In this document: piece by piece, positions 6,906 to 15,147 of the stretch
Layout: every line of letters begins with the position of its first letter
How positions within the stretch are numbered: position 1 is the first letter of the stretch
Source: Roseiarcus sp050013915
GTDB lineage: Bacteria; Pseudomonadota; Alphaproteobacteria; Rhizobiales; Beijerinckiaceae
Assembly: GCA_050013915.1 (NCBI GenBank)
Contig: JBEKEI010000062.1
Location: forward strand, 1-23,027
Length of the DNA: 23,027 bases
Direction: 5' to 3'
Program-made: the position numbers and the translations under genes
Notes under the pieces: generated by a model
The model's input: the letters and a program-made list of their open reading frames with translations, nothing else
Database searches by the model: none
Told to the model about the DNA's origin: nothing

Positions 6906-8225
6906 TCAGGCGACGGCCGCGCCGGCCGCGCCGATCGACTGGGCCCGCTCCGCCAGTTTCACCCTCAGGTTGACCGGCACCTGACGATGCGACTTGGCGC
7001 GCGGATAGGGCAGTTCCTCGATGATCTTGCCGCTCGGATAGAGCGCCTCGTGCTCGGCCCAGTTGTCGAAGGCGAGTCGGTCGACATTGTCGATGAACGT
7101 TTCAGCCGGCGTGTTTTCCGCAAGAACCAGCGAGTGATCGTCGAGTTCGACGTGGTAATAGACGAAGATCCGGGGCACTCTCAGTTCACGCACGATCGAG
7201 GCGCCGTTGACCAGCGCGCCCGCGTGGATCAGCGCGCCTTCGACCAGAACGGCGTGATCGGGCGACAGGACCAGATCGCGCGCCGGGACGTTCTCGGCCA
7301 GCGCGCCGGCCTTGATCCGGATCGGCCAGACTCGCACCGGGTCGGCGAAGACGGTCGAAATGGTCTGGCGGCCCAGCCAGCTCACCGGTTTCGAGCGTCC
7401 ATCGGCGGTGACGACGAGATCGCCGCGCCTCAGCGTCTCAACCGCCGTTTCGCCGTCGGGCGTGCGGACCATGGTGCCCGCCATGAAGCAGGTCGCGTTG
7501 CCGCCGCTCGGTCCCGAAGTGACCGCGTTGGTCGTGATCGTATCGGTCCCGCCGACGTTCTGAACCGAGAAAGCGCTGCTCCCCGCATATGACCCGGCGA
7601 GCAGGATTTCGGCCTGGATGGCGCCGGCGCTGGACTCGACGGTCAGCATGTCGGTGTGGAGGTTGTAATGGACGGTGTCGCCGAGGGCGCCGACGACATC
7701 GATCTTGTCCCCGACCACGAAATCTTCGACGGTCCCCTGGAATTTCGCCAGTTCGCCGGCCGCGCCATTGCCTTCGCCCGTCAGATCCAGGACGCCGGCT
7801 CCGCCGAAGGTGATCGTCGGGTCGTTGGTGGCGTCGAGATTGCTGACCGTTCCGTCGAGCTTGAGGTCGCCGCCGGTCTCGACCCCGAGCCGCGTCGAGG
7901 AGGATCCGGTGGCGTCGATCGATCCCTGGACCTCGAGCGTTCCACCGATCGCGTAGAGCTCCCCGGCGCCGGTGATCGCGGTCGTCGGCCCGATGACGCC
8001 CTCGCCGAGCACGAAACCATTGTCGGTCAAGCCGTGCGAGGCGTTCAGCGAGCCGCCCGTGAACTCCAGGACGCCGTTGGCGGTCACCGATTCCGCCGTG
8101 GCGGCCGTGTTGACCGACAGAAGACCGTCGACCGTGGCGTTGGTGGCCGCATTGGGAACCGCGTCGCCCGACCAGGCGGTCGGGTCGTTCCAGGAACCGG
8201 GTGTGGTATTGGTCTCATTCGCCAT
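6906..8225 (-). CDS. Beta-repeat surface protein with C-terminal Hint_2 (hedgehog/intein-like) domain
   Basis: A 439-residue two-part protein. Residues 10-235 are Gly/Thr/Ala/Asn-rich with short strand-like repeats and begin with GSWNDPTAWSGDAVPNAAT, the style of autotransporter-like beta-solenoid passengers. Residues about 244-385 form a Hint_2-type domain (PF13403): it opens at Cys246 in ATCFMAGTMV, continues with ETLRRGDLVVTADGRSKPV and VLSPDHAVLVEG (His324), and ends near HSLVLAENTPAETF. Hint domains can self-cleave at their first cysteine; whether this one does is not known. A tail of about 50 residues follows and ends in an Ala-rich stretch. There is no N-terminal signal peptide, so any export would have to be by a non-Sec route such as type I secretion (inference). 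GAGAGG sits at the right distance upstream of the ATG. The gene is transcribed away from the AraC gene. Domain calls are secure; the role is unknown. Confidence 0.85.
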   Translation of the reverse strand: MANETNTTPGSWNDPTAWSGDAVPNAATNATVDGLLSVNTAATAESVTANGVLEFTGGSLNASHGLTDNGFVLGEGVIGPTTAITGAGELYAIGGTLEVQGSIDATGSSSTRLGVETGGDLKLDGTVSNLDATNDPTITFGGAGVLDLTGEGNGAAGELAKFQGTVEDFVVGDKIDVVGALGDTVHYNLHTDMLTVESSAGAIQAEILLAGSYAGSSAFSVQNVGGTDTITTNAVTSGPSGGNATCFMAGTMVRTPDGETAVETLRRGDLVVTADGRSKPVSWLGRQTISTVFADPVRVWPIRIKAGALAENVPARDLVLSPDHAVLVEGALIHAGALVNGASIVRELRVPRIFVYYHVELDDHSLVLAENTPAETFIDNVDRLAFDNWAEHEALYPSGKIIEELPYPRAKSHRQVPVNLRVKLAERAQSIGAAGAAVA

Positions 8226-8596
8226 AGCAACGTCCTCTCAACTATCCATTTTCGCCCGCTCGCGCGCCTGCGTCAGTCGAACAGGAAAGTCGCGCGAGAT
8301 CGGCAATCGAAGGCCGACAATCCATACGCGACAGGGCCAGCGCCGAAAGCGCGCGCCTAAGCCCGAGGGCGCCGATCGGCGCCGGGGGAACACACAAAAC
8401 ACAGATGTAGCTTATACTGACGCTCTGAACTTCCGCTCAAGGGCCGAGCCCAAGAATCGCATCGACAGCAAAATATTTGCGACAAATGGCATAGTTCGTG
8501 AACAATATGCAAACTCACGAAGATGAATTATCATGATAGTCGAACGTAAGAGTCGTCGCGCGAGTCCCGAGTCCGCTCAGCCGAAGGCGTCGACCC
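8226..8596. promoter_or_regulatory. Divergent intergenic region between the Hint gene and the AraC gene
   Basis: This 371-bp spacer must hold the promoters of both divergent genes. It is GC-rich near the Hint start and AT-rich from about 8395 to 8550. TATACT at 8413-8418 is a possible -10 on the plus strand, without a convincing -35. The strongest element is an inverted repeat at 8495-8521, listed separately. TTTG-CGA-CAAA forms a smaller inverted repeat at about 8476-8486. Confidence 0.5.
8495..8521. promoter_or_regulatory. Inverted repeat TTCGTGA-N13-TCACGAA, operator candidate
   Basis: Two perfect 7-bp arms (8495-8501 and 8515-8521) flank a 13-bp AT-rich spacer. The arm centres are 20 bp apart, about two helical turns, as expected for a dimeric regulator bound to one DNA face. 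The element ends 75 bp before the TTG start of the AraC gene and lies in the AT-rich part of the spacer. The binding protein is unknown; autoregulation by the neighbouring regulator is possible, though AraC proteins more often use direct repeats. Confidence 0.4.
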
Positions 8597-9637
8597 TTGC
8601 CTTCCCCGCAGCATTTCCAGCTCGCCGATCTCGACCGCGCCGGGGAAGGTCCCTTCGCGCGGTGGCGTCGCATGATCGGGGCGGTGTTCGACGTCGCGGC
8701 GACGGTCGATGAGATCGACCATTTCGACGCCCAATTCATGGGATACGCGACGCGCGGGTTTGTGGTCAGCGAGGCCGGGACGTCCCACATTCGGCTCGTT
8801 CGCGGGCCGGAAACCGTCGCCGGCGGCGGATTCGATCACTTCGCGGTCAGGCTTGTGCGGTCCGGCGGCATGGGGGGGCGCGCGGGACATCGGACGATCG
8901 ACGCAAAGGCGGGCGACATCTGCTTCTTCGATCTCTTCCAGTCTCTTTCCCTGGAGGTCTCGGCGGACAGCGAGCCGGCGGGCGACATCACGCTGTGGAT
9001 CCCCAGATCGAGAATTCTTTCCGCCTTCAGCAATGAATCGGCGCTTCACGGTCTGGTGCTGAGGGCCGGTTCGCCGGCGGGAGCGATTGTCGGCGCCTGC
9101 CTGCGGTGCCTTTATGAAAGCGCGCCGCGCATGAGCGCGAGAGATATGGATTCGATTGCCGACGGCGTCGTCGGCTTGACCGGCAAGGCGGTGGCGAACC
9201 TGCTCAGGCAGACCGAAGGGGAGGCGGCCACCGCGCCGCTCGCTTCATTCGTGACCGCCCGCCGGTTCATCGATCGCAACCTGACGGCGTCGGCGTTGAA
9301 CGCGGAAATGATCGCCAAAGCCTTCGGCCTCTCCAGGGCCTCGGTGTACAGGCTGTTTGAACCGGCCGGCGGAATCGCCAGCTACATACGCAAGGCGCGC
9401 CTCGAGCGCGCCTATCAGGAAATCACCGCGCCCGCCCTCTCGAACCGTCGGATCGGCCAGACCGCCTACAGCCTGGGCTTCAAGAATGTCAGCGCCTTCA
9501 ACCGATTGTTTCTCAAGACCTACGGCGCCAGTCCGAGCGAGGCGCGCGAGACCAGCCGCGACGGCGCTCCCCCGGTCCTCGGCGCCGGAACGGAACAGGC
9601 CCCCTCGCTCGGCTATTTTCTCAGGCGCATCTCGTGA
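8597..9637 (+). CDS. AraC-family transcriptional regulator
   Basis: A 346-residue regulator with a C-terminal AraC DNA-binding domain (about residues 216-316). The first helix-turn-helix is at AEMIAKAFGLSRASVYRLFE, and the second at RIGQTAYSLGFKNVSAFNRL followed by FLKTYGASPSEARE, the usual family signature. The N-terminal 200 or so residues fit an AraC_binding_2-like (AraC/XylS) sensor domain: FARWRRMIGAVFDV near the start, then a beta-rich section with FDHFAVRLVRSG. Start: no ATG or GTG exists in frame between the stop at 8537 and the conserved N-terminal block, so TTG 8597 is the best candidate, with GAAGG about 11 bases upstream. The ligand and targets are unknown. It sits divergent to the Hint gene and 77 bp before a glycosyltransferase, so it may control surface-polysaccharide genes (inference). 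Confidence 0.88.
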   Translation: MPSPQHFQLADLDRAGEGPFARWRRMIGAVFDVAATVDEIDHFDAQFMGYATRGFVVSEAGTSHIRLVRGPETVAGGGFDHFAVRLVRSGGMGGRAGHRTIDAKAGDICFFDLFQSLSLEVSADSEPAGDITLWIPRSRILSAFSNESALHGLVLRAGSPAGAIVGACLRCLYESAPRMSARDMDSIADGVVGLTGKAVANLLRQTEGEAATAPLASFVTARRFIDRNLTASALNAEMIAKAFGLSRASVYRLFEPAGGIASYIRKARLERAYQEITAPALSNRRIGQTAYSLGFKNVSAFNRLFLKTYGASPSEARETSRDGAPPVLGAGTEQAPSLGYFLRRIS

Positions 9638-9714
9638 GGCGGGTCGGACGTTCCGGCCTTGCCGTCGCTCCGCCTCATGACGCCGCGTCGCGGCCGGTTC
9701 CGGGCGATCGCCGC

Positions 9715-10920
9715 ATGAAGGTCCTGGAGGTGATCCGCTCGGTCGATCCTCGTGGCGGCGGGCCGATCGAAGGGGTGCGTTCGAGGGCGACAGTCTGGCG
9801 CGAGCTCGGTCATCGCTGCGACATCCTGTCGCTCGATGCGCCCGGCGATCCCTGGGTGACGGAATCGCAATTGCGGCCGCTGGCCGTCGGCCCGGCCGGG
9901 CCAAGGCGCCGCCTCATGCGCCAGCTGCTGCCGTGGCTTCGCTACGGCTACGCCCCCGGGCTGACCCGCTGGCTCGCAGCCAACGCCGGCGGCTATGACG
10001 CCGTGATCGTCAACGGCCTGTGGAACTATGCCTCTTTGGGCTCTTGGCGCGCCCTTCACAAGCTGGACGTCCCCTATTTCGTGTTCGCACACGGAATGCT
10101 CGATCCGTGGTTCAACGCGGCCTATCCGACAAAGGCCCTGTTCAAAGGCGTTTTCTGGAAACTGTTCGAGAACCGCGTCCTGCGCGACGCGCGCGGCGTC
10201 CTGTTCACCAGCGAAGAGGAGCGCGTTCTCGCGCGAGCGGCGTTTGCGCCCTATGCGGCGCGGGAATTCGTCGTCGGGCACGGCGCGCGCGATGTCGGCG
10301 GCGATCCAGAGGCTCAGAAAGCTGCGTTCGCGGCGACGGTTCCGGGCGTCCAGGGCCGCAAGTTCGTCCTGTTCCTCGGCCGGATTCATCCCAAGAAAGG
10401 CGTCGATCTGCTGATCCGGGCCTTCGGGCGGCTGGCGTCGGCGTTTCCGGCATTCGATCTCGTCGTGGCCGGCCCGGACCAGTCGGGGCTGATCCCCGCC
10501 TTGAAGAGGCTGGGCGCCGAAGCCGGCGTCGCCGATCGCATTCACTGGACCGGCATGCTCGCCGGCGACGTCAAATGGGGCGCGTTCCGGTGCGCGGAAT
10601 TCTTCGCCCTGCCGTCCCACCAGGAGAATTTCGGCGTTGTCGTCGCCGAGGCGCTCGCGCTCGCGACCCCGGTCCTGATAACCGATAAGGTCAACATCTG
10701 GCGCGAAATCGAAATGGATGCGGCCGGGGTGGTCGTGCGCGACGACGTCGAGGGGATCGCGGCCGGCCTGGCGCGGATGTGCGCCCTGTCTCGACCGGAA
10801 CGCGGCGCGATGGCCGCGAACGCGCGCGCCGCCTACCTGAGGCGCTTCGACCTCGGGCGCAATGCGGTCGATCTCCTCGAGCTGGTCGCGGCGGAGGCGA
10901 GTCGCGGCTCACCGGGATGA
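9715..10920 (+). CDS. GT4-type glycosyltransferase (glycosyl transferases group 1)
   Basis: A 401-residue GT-B fold glycosyltransferase that probably adds a sugar from a nucleotide-sugar donor to a lipid-linked glycan at the cytoplasmic face of the membrane. The N-terminal half begins MKVLEVIRSVDPRGGGPIEG, the glycine-rich acceptor-side loop, and includes VFAHGMLDPWF. The C-terminal donor domain starts at FVLFLGRIHPKKGVDLLIRA (about residue 218) and carries the E-x7-E motif in HQENFGVVVAEAL (about 300-313), diagnostic for GT4 retaining enzymes. ATG 9715 was chosen over the upstream in-frame start at 9634 because the Rossmann strand begins directly there. Its end overlaps the oppositely oriented TPR gene by 12 bp. 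Family certain; donor and acceptor unknown. Confidence 0.9.
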   Translation: MKVLEVIRSVDPRGGGPIEGVRSRATVWRELGHRCDILSLDAPGDPWVTESQLRPLAVGPAGPRRRLMRQLLPWLRYGYAPGLTRWLAANAGGYDAVIVNGLWNYASLGSWRALHKLDVPYFVFAHGMLDPWFNAAYPTKALFKGVFWKLFENRVLRDARGVLFTSEEERVLARAAFAPYAAREFVVGHGARDVGGDPEAQKAAFAATVPGVQGRKFVLFLGRIHPKKGVDLLIRAFGRLASAFPAFDLVVAGPDQSGLIPALKRLGAEAGVADRIHWTGMLAGDVKWGAFRCAEFFALPSHQENFGVVVAEALALATPVLITDKVNIWREIEMDAAGVVVRDDVEGIAAGLARMCALSRPERGAMAANARAAYLRRFDLGRNAVDLLELVAAEASRGSPG

Positions 10921-13554
10921 TTCGATCGGCGCAGCCCGCCGCCATGCATTGGCCAGGGCGTCGTCCCGCATCGTCATGGCGAGCGCCGGGCGACGGTCGA
11001 TCACGGCGTTGCGCCGGAACTCCGCGCGGCTCCAGTGGCGATTGGATTTCTTGTATCCGAGGTGGCAATGGATCGCGACCGATCGGCGCACGAAGCCGAG
11101 ATCCAGGAGATGGCTGTCGCGCAGCGCCGCGATTCCGCGGCCCTCGCCCGCGGCCGCGACGCGCGCGAAGGCTCGCGTCAGCAGGCCTGGCCCGGTCGAC
11201 AGCCAGAGCATGTCGGCGTCGCCGCGGTTGATCGCCTCGGCCGCGCTGGCGAGCGCGAGCGCGATCACGGGGTGTCCCGGCGCCGCCGCCAGACAATTGT
11301 TGGCAATCGTGCCGTAGTCCTCGACATAGCCGAGGAAACGCGCGGAAGCCGGCGTCCAGCAGGCCAGCGGGGCGATGCACCGGTCATCCGAGTCGGCGTA
11401 GAATCCGCCGTCGGCTGCGAGATAGGCGAGGCGAAAGACGTCGGCCCGCTGCGCCGGATGCGCGGCGCGGCGGAAGGCCTTCAGGACCTCCGGCGCGGCT
11501 CGCGCGCCCAGATATTGACTGGCGCTGGCGTCGTCGAACAGGCGATATTCATAGCCCGGATTCAAATCGGTCCACGAGCGCGTCAGCGCGGCGACGTCGC
11601 TGGGCGGCCGCGACGAATCCCAGTATTGCGCGATTCGCCTCGGAATGACGCCGGCGAGCGGTTGCCGCGGCGTCGCAGTCGCGCCGGTCCCGAGCCGGCC
11701 GGAGCGACGAAGCGCCAGAACGAGTCGAATCGCCGCCGGCGTAGAGTCGGGATTGGCCGCGACCAGACCGCGCAGCAATTCGACCTGACCCTCCGCCGGC
11801 TCGCAACTGATCGCCTTCAGGCGGTTCAGCAGCGGCATGTCGAGCGCGAATTCGTCGAGCAACTGGCCGACATGAGTCTGGGAGACCCGCATCGGCTCGC
11901 CGCGCAGCATGCGCGACGTCCTGTTCGTTTCGATCGAGCGTCGCATATGCTCCTGGACCGCTTCGATGTCGAGCAGCATCAGGCTCGCCAGCGCCATCTC
12001 GAAATGGACGTGGCTCTGGGGATTGAGGGCGAGCGCCCGGCCATAGCGAGCGAGCGCATCCCGGTGGTTTCCCTGCGCTTCGGCGAGCCGGCCGGACAGA
12101 GCATGGGCATGCGCCGCTTCGAGGGTGTTGGTCGCGGGAGGCCGTCGCGCCGCCTCTTCCGCGACTTCGTAGGCGCCGGTATCGCTCGCGAAGCGGACCG
12201 ATTGCGCCCAGAGCGGAAAGAAGCGCCGCGCATCCCCGGCGGCGGACTCGACGAGTTTGCGCACCCGGCCCAGGTCGCCGGTCTGTCGGGCGAGTTCGAT
12301 CTCCTGGGCTCTCACCTCCGGATGGTCGCCGAAGGTTTTGCGCGCGCGTTCGAGCAGGGCGCGCGCCTCGTCCGTGTGCGCCCAGTCGGCGTGCGCGCGC
12401 GCCGCGATGAGGAGCGGCTGCAGGCTCCCGGGATGCGCAGCCATCGCATGGCGGCAAAGGGCGGCAGCGGCGTCGAAATCCTCCATGAGGACAGCCTGCT
12501 CGATGGCTTGGAGCAGCGCCGGCAGGCTGTCGGGGTCGCGCTCGCGCGCCAGACCGAGAAGTCGCATGGATTTCTCGGCCCAGCCGAGCGCGCGCGCCTC
12601 GACAGCCATTTCCACGAGGGCTTGGGTGTGTTGCGGATGGCTCTTCCAGACCGCTTCGAAAGCCAGGAACGCGGCCTCGCGGTCGCCTTTGCGGCGCAGC
12701 AGGTGGCCGCGCTGAACCAGCGCGGCCAGATTGCCCGGCTGCCGGTCGAGAATCGACTGCAGCTGGCGCGCCGCCTCGTCGAAATCGCCTCGGTCGCGCC
12801 GTTCGGTCGCGAGTTCGAGCCTTGCGGCGACGTCGAGGGGATCGAGCGCGACCGCGACCTCGAAACAGGCGAGCGCGGCGGCGCGATCGCCACGCCGCCG
12901 CGCGAGATATCCCAGGCCAAGCTGGGCCTGGGGCGAATTGGGGCTGCGGTCGCGCAGGGCGCCGAGCGTCGCTTCGGCGTCATCGAGCCGGAACAGGTCG
13001 ATGAGCAGACGGCCGAGCCCGAGCCGCGCGCCGAGGTGACCGGGCGCCTCGCCCAGCAGCGCCCGGAACGCGGCTTCCGCTTCGGCGAGCCGCCCGAGTT
13101 CGCGCAAGGCCTGGCCGATCTCGGCGCGGGCGCCGACATGGCCCGGATCGATCGCCAGGATCCGCTCGAAACATTCCAGCGATTCGGCGAGTTCGCGGCG
13201 CTGGCGCAGCACGTGGCCGAGCCCGGCGAGCGCGCCGATGTGATCCGGCGCCTCGCCCAGCAGCGCCCGGAACGCCGCTTCCGCTTCGGTGAGGCGGCCG
13301 AGTTCGCGCAAGGCATGACCGATCTCGGCGCGGGCGCCGACGTGGCGCGGATCGATCGCCAGGATCCGCTCGAAACATTCCAGCGATTCGGCGAGTTCGC
13401 GGCGCTGGCGCAGCACATGGCCGAGCCCGGCGAGCGCGCCGACGTGACCGGGCGCCTCCCCCAGCAGCGCCCGGAACGCGGCTTCCGCTTCAGCGAGACG
13501 GCCGCGTTCGCGCAGATGCTGGGCAAAACCAAGGGTCGTCGGATGGGTTGACAT
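10909..13554 (-). CDS. TPR-repeat protein fused to a DXD-motif glycosyltransferase (Gly_transf_sug type)
   Basis: An 881-residue fusion. Residues 1 to about 550 are tandem tetratricopeptide repeats of 34 residues with the usual LG...R..G...A...F..L pattern. The first 150 or so residues contain more than two nearly identical copies of a 68-residue double repeat. A linker follows. Residues 635 to about 850 resemble the 'glycosyltransferase sugar-binding region containing DXD' family (PF04488): IPRRIAQYWDSSRPP, NPGYEYRLFDD, QRADVFRLAYLAADGGFYAD and Asp721-Ser722-Asp723 as the putative metal/nucleotide-sugar site. Related enzymes transfer sugars to glycans or proteins; TPR fusions of this type can recognise protein substrates, as in O-GlcNAc transferase, but that is analogy only. 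It has no signal peptide and is probably cytoplasmic. It is a monocistronic gene divergent from rfbB. The family is well supported; the reaction is unknown. Confidence 0.87.
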   Translation of the reverse strand: MSTHPTTLGFAQHLRERGRLAEAEAAFRALLGEAPGHVGALAGLGHVLRQRRELAESLECFERILAIDPRHVGARAEIGHALRELGRLTEAEAAFRALLGEAPDHIGALAGLGHVLRQRRELAESLECFERILAIDPGHVGARAEIGQALRELGRLAEAEAAFRALLGEAPGHLGARLGLGRLLIDLFRLDDAEATLGALRDRSPNSPQAQLGLGYLARRRGDRAAALACFEVAVALDPLDVAARLELATERRDRGDFDEAARQLQSILDRQPGNLAALVQRGHLLRRKGDREAAFLAFEAVWKSHPQHTQALVEMAVEARALGWAEKSMRLLGLARERDPDSLPALLQAIEQAVLMEDFDAAAALCRHAMAAHPGSLQPLLIAARAHADWAHTDEARALLERARKTFGDHPEVRAQEIELARQTGDLGRVRKLVESAAGDARRFFPLWAQSVRFASDTGAYEVAEEAARRPPATNTLEAAHAHALSGRLAEAQGNHRDALARYGRALALNPQSHVHFEMALASLMLLDIEAVQEHMRRSIETNRTSRMLRGEPMRVSQTHVGQLLDEFALDMPLLNRLKAISCEPAEGQVELLRGLVAANPDSTPAAIRLVLALRRSGRLGTGATATPRQPLAGVIPRRIAQYWDSSRPPSDVAALTRSWTDLNPGYEYRLFDDASASQYLGARAAPEVLKAFRRAAHPAQRADVFRLAYLAADGGFYADSDDRCIAPLACWTPASARFLGYVEDYGTIANNCLAAAPGHPVIALALASAAEAINRGDADMLWLSTGPGLLTRAFARVAAAGEGRGIAALRDSHLLDLGFVRRSVAIHCHLGYKKSNRHWSRAEFRRNAVIDRRPALAMTMRDDALANAWRRAAPIESSR
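13042..13554. repeat. Tandem 204-bp repeat within the TPR gene
   Basis: The motif CAGCAGCGCCCGGAACGC begins at 13054 and 13462, with the same motif (one base changed near its end) at 13258, exactly 204 bp apart each time. The sequence between copies is nearly identical, including the block GCTCGAAACATTCCAGCGAT. The unit encodes 68 residues, two TPR motifs, so the copy number can change without breaking the frame. The DNA-level identity is far higher than TPR structure requires, pointing to recent duplication or gene conversion. Confidence 0.85.
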
Positions 13555-14024
13555 GACTGGACGATCGCCGATCCCGAAAATCCCGGCGGTCGCCCGGAGA
13601 AAGAATCAAATCCCAAGAAATTGAACGGGATTATACAGACTCGCCTGCGCTTGAGATAGTTTCCATCGCCGCCGTCGCCGATCTTGCGACGACGCGCGGT
13701 CGCGCGCCGGCCGCCGGCTGCGGCGATTCCCGCCTCGGGGTCGGCAAATCGCTTGCTTTCGGATGCGCGGAGATCGATAGCGTCGCATGCAGCGACTCGA
13801 CCCGTTTCGGGGATACGCCGCCGCTCCGCCGGATTCTCGAGCAATCGAGGCTTGGACGCGTCGGCCCGTTTGGGTGTGCGGAAGGATCGCGGTCTCGCCT
13901 TTTGGAGATTCTTCGGTCGGGCGGGCCGGTTTCCGACCCTTCAAGGCCGAGCGCTTCGGCGAACGCACGAGAATGCCTTGCAAATTCAGCTTCGCGCCAG
14001 CACGGGACGAGGGGAGGCCGAGCG
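13555..14024. other. Divergent intergenic region between the TPR gene and rfbB
   Basis: This 470-bp spacer holds no supportable gene. An AT-rich patch at about 13595-13640 includes a minus-strand TATAAT. A GTCGC/GCGAC inverted repeat with a 5-bp loop lies at 13782-13796. The part near rfbB is moderately GC-rich and must include the promoter of the rhamnose operon, but no clear hexamers were found. Confidence 0.45.
13630..13635 (-). promoter_or_regulatory. Possible -10 element for the TPR-glycosyltransferase gene
   Basis: The minus strand reads TATAAT, a perfect -10 hexamer, 76 bases upstream of ATG 13554 within a short AT-rich patch. The matching -35 position is poor (TATCTC with a 17-bp spacer), so this is only a candidate. 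Confidence 0.3.
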
Positions 14025-15101
14025 GTGACGGCGCCGGCGGCGAAGCGCGTCATGATCACGGGCGGGGCGGGCTTCATCGGCTCGGCGGTCGCGCGGCGGC
14101 TGATCCGCAAGACCAGTAGTCACGTGCTCGTCTTCGACAAGCTGACCTACGCGGGAAACCTCGCGTCGCTGGCCGGGATCGCCGCCGATTCGCGCTATTG
14201 CTTCGTGCGTGGGGACATCTGCGACGCCGCGGCGGTCGCGGCCGCGTTCGACGGCTTCCAGCCGGATTGCGTCATGCATCTGGCCGCCGAGAGCCATGTC
14301 GACCGCTCGATCGACGGCCCCGGGGCGTTCATCCAGACCAATCTCGTCGGCGCCTACGTGATGCTCGAAGGCGCTCTGCGCTATTGGCGCGGCCTGCCGT
14401 CCGCGCGGGCGGACGGCTTCCGGTTTCATCACATTTCGACGGACGAGGTGTTCGGCTCGCTCGGTGAAACCGGAGCCTTTCGCGAGGATACGCCCTATGC
14501 GCCCAATTCGCCCTATGCCGCCTCGAAGGCGGGCTCCGACCATCTCGTGCGGGCGTGGCGCCATACGTTCGGGCTGCCGACCGTGTCGACCAATTGCTCG
14601 AACAATTACGGGCCCTACCATTTTCCCGAGAAGCTGATCCCGCTCGTCATTCTCAATGCTCTGGAGGGCGCCCCGCTGCCGGTCTACGGCGACGGCGGCA
14701 ACACCCGCGACTGGCTGTTCGTCGAGGACCATGCGGAGGCGCTGCTCGCAGTGCTCGAACGCGGCCGCATCGGCGAGAGCTATAACATCGGCGGCCGGTG
14801 CGAGCGTCGCAACATCGACGTCGTACAAGCGATCTGCGACCTCGTCGACGAGATGGCGGCGGACGCGGCGATCGGCCCCCGCCGCGCCCTGGTCCGTTTC
14901 GTCACGGACCGGCCTGGCCACGATTTGCGCTATGCGATGGACTGCTCGAAGATCGAACGGGAAATCGGATGGCGGCCGCGCGAAACGTTCGAGACCGGCC
15001 TGCGCAAGACCGTGCGCTGGTATCTGGACAACCCGGATTGGTGGCGGGACATCCGGGCCGCGCGCTACCGCGGCGAAAGGCTCGGCGCCCCGGGGCGGTG
15101 A
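14025..15101 (+). CDS. rfbB: dTDP-glucose 4,6-dehydratase
   Basis: Converts dTDP-D-glucose to dTDP-4-keto-6-deoxy-D-glucose, step two of dTDP-L-rhamnose synthesis, in the cytoplasm with bound NAD. The extended short-chain dehydrogenase fold is clear: GGAGFIGS (13-20) binds NAD, HLAAESHVDRSI (85-96), Thr139-Asp140-Glu141 in STDEVFGSL are the dehydratase residues, and Tyr164...Lys168 (YAASK) is the catalytic pair. NNYGPYHFPEKLIPL and DWLFVEDHAEA also match the family. Start: GTG 14025 with GGGGAGG just upstream at 14011-14017 gives 358 residues, the usual length; the longer open frame from 13902 adds a non-conserved leader. First gene of a rfbB-rfbC-rfbD-rfbA operon on the plus strand. The symbol rmlB is equivalent. 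Confidence 0.95.
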   Translation: MTAPAAKRVMITGGAGFIGSAVARRLIRKTSSHVLVFDKLTYAGNLASLAGIAADSRYCFVRGDICDAAAVAAAFDGFQPDCVMHLAAESHVDRSIDGPGAFIQTNLVGAYVMLEGALRYWRGLPSARADGFRFHHISTDEVFGSLGETGAFREDTPYAPNSPYAASKAGSDHLVRAWRHTFGLPTVSTNCSNNYGPYHFPEKLIPLVILNALEGAPLPVYGDGGNTRDWLFVEDHAEALLAVLERGRIGESYNIGGRCERRNIDVVQAICDLVDEMAADAAIGPRRALVRFVTDRPGHDLRYAMDCSKIEREIGWRPRETFETGLRKTVRWYLDNPDWWRDIRAARYRGERLGAPGR

Positions 15102-15147
15102 GCGGCCGCGGCGGGTCGTCGCCGGCGGGGACTGGGGAATTGGCTCC

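Noticed and set aside
11035..13551. Plus-strand open frame of 838 codons opposite the TPR gene
   Set aside because: It is the antisense shadow of the TPR-glycosyltransferase gene. Its translation is Arg/Gly/Glu-rich without domains, while the minus strand gives clear TPR repeats and a DXD domain.
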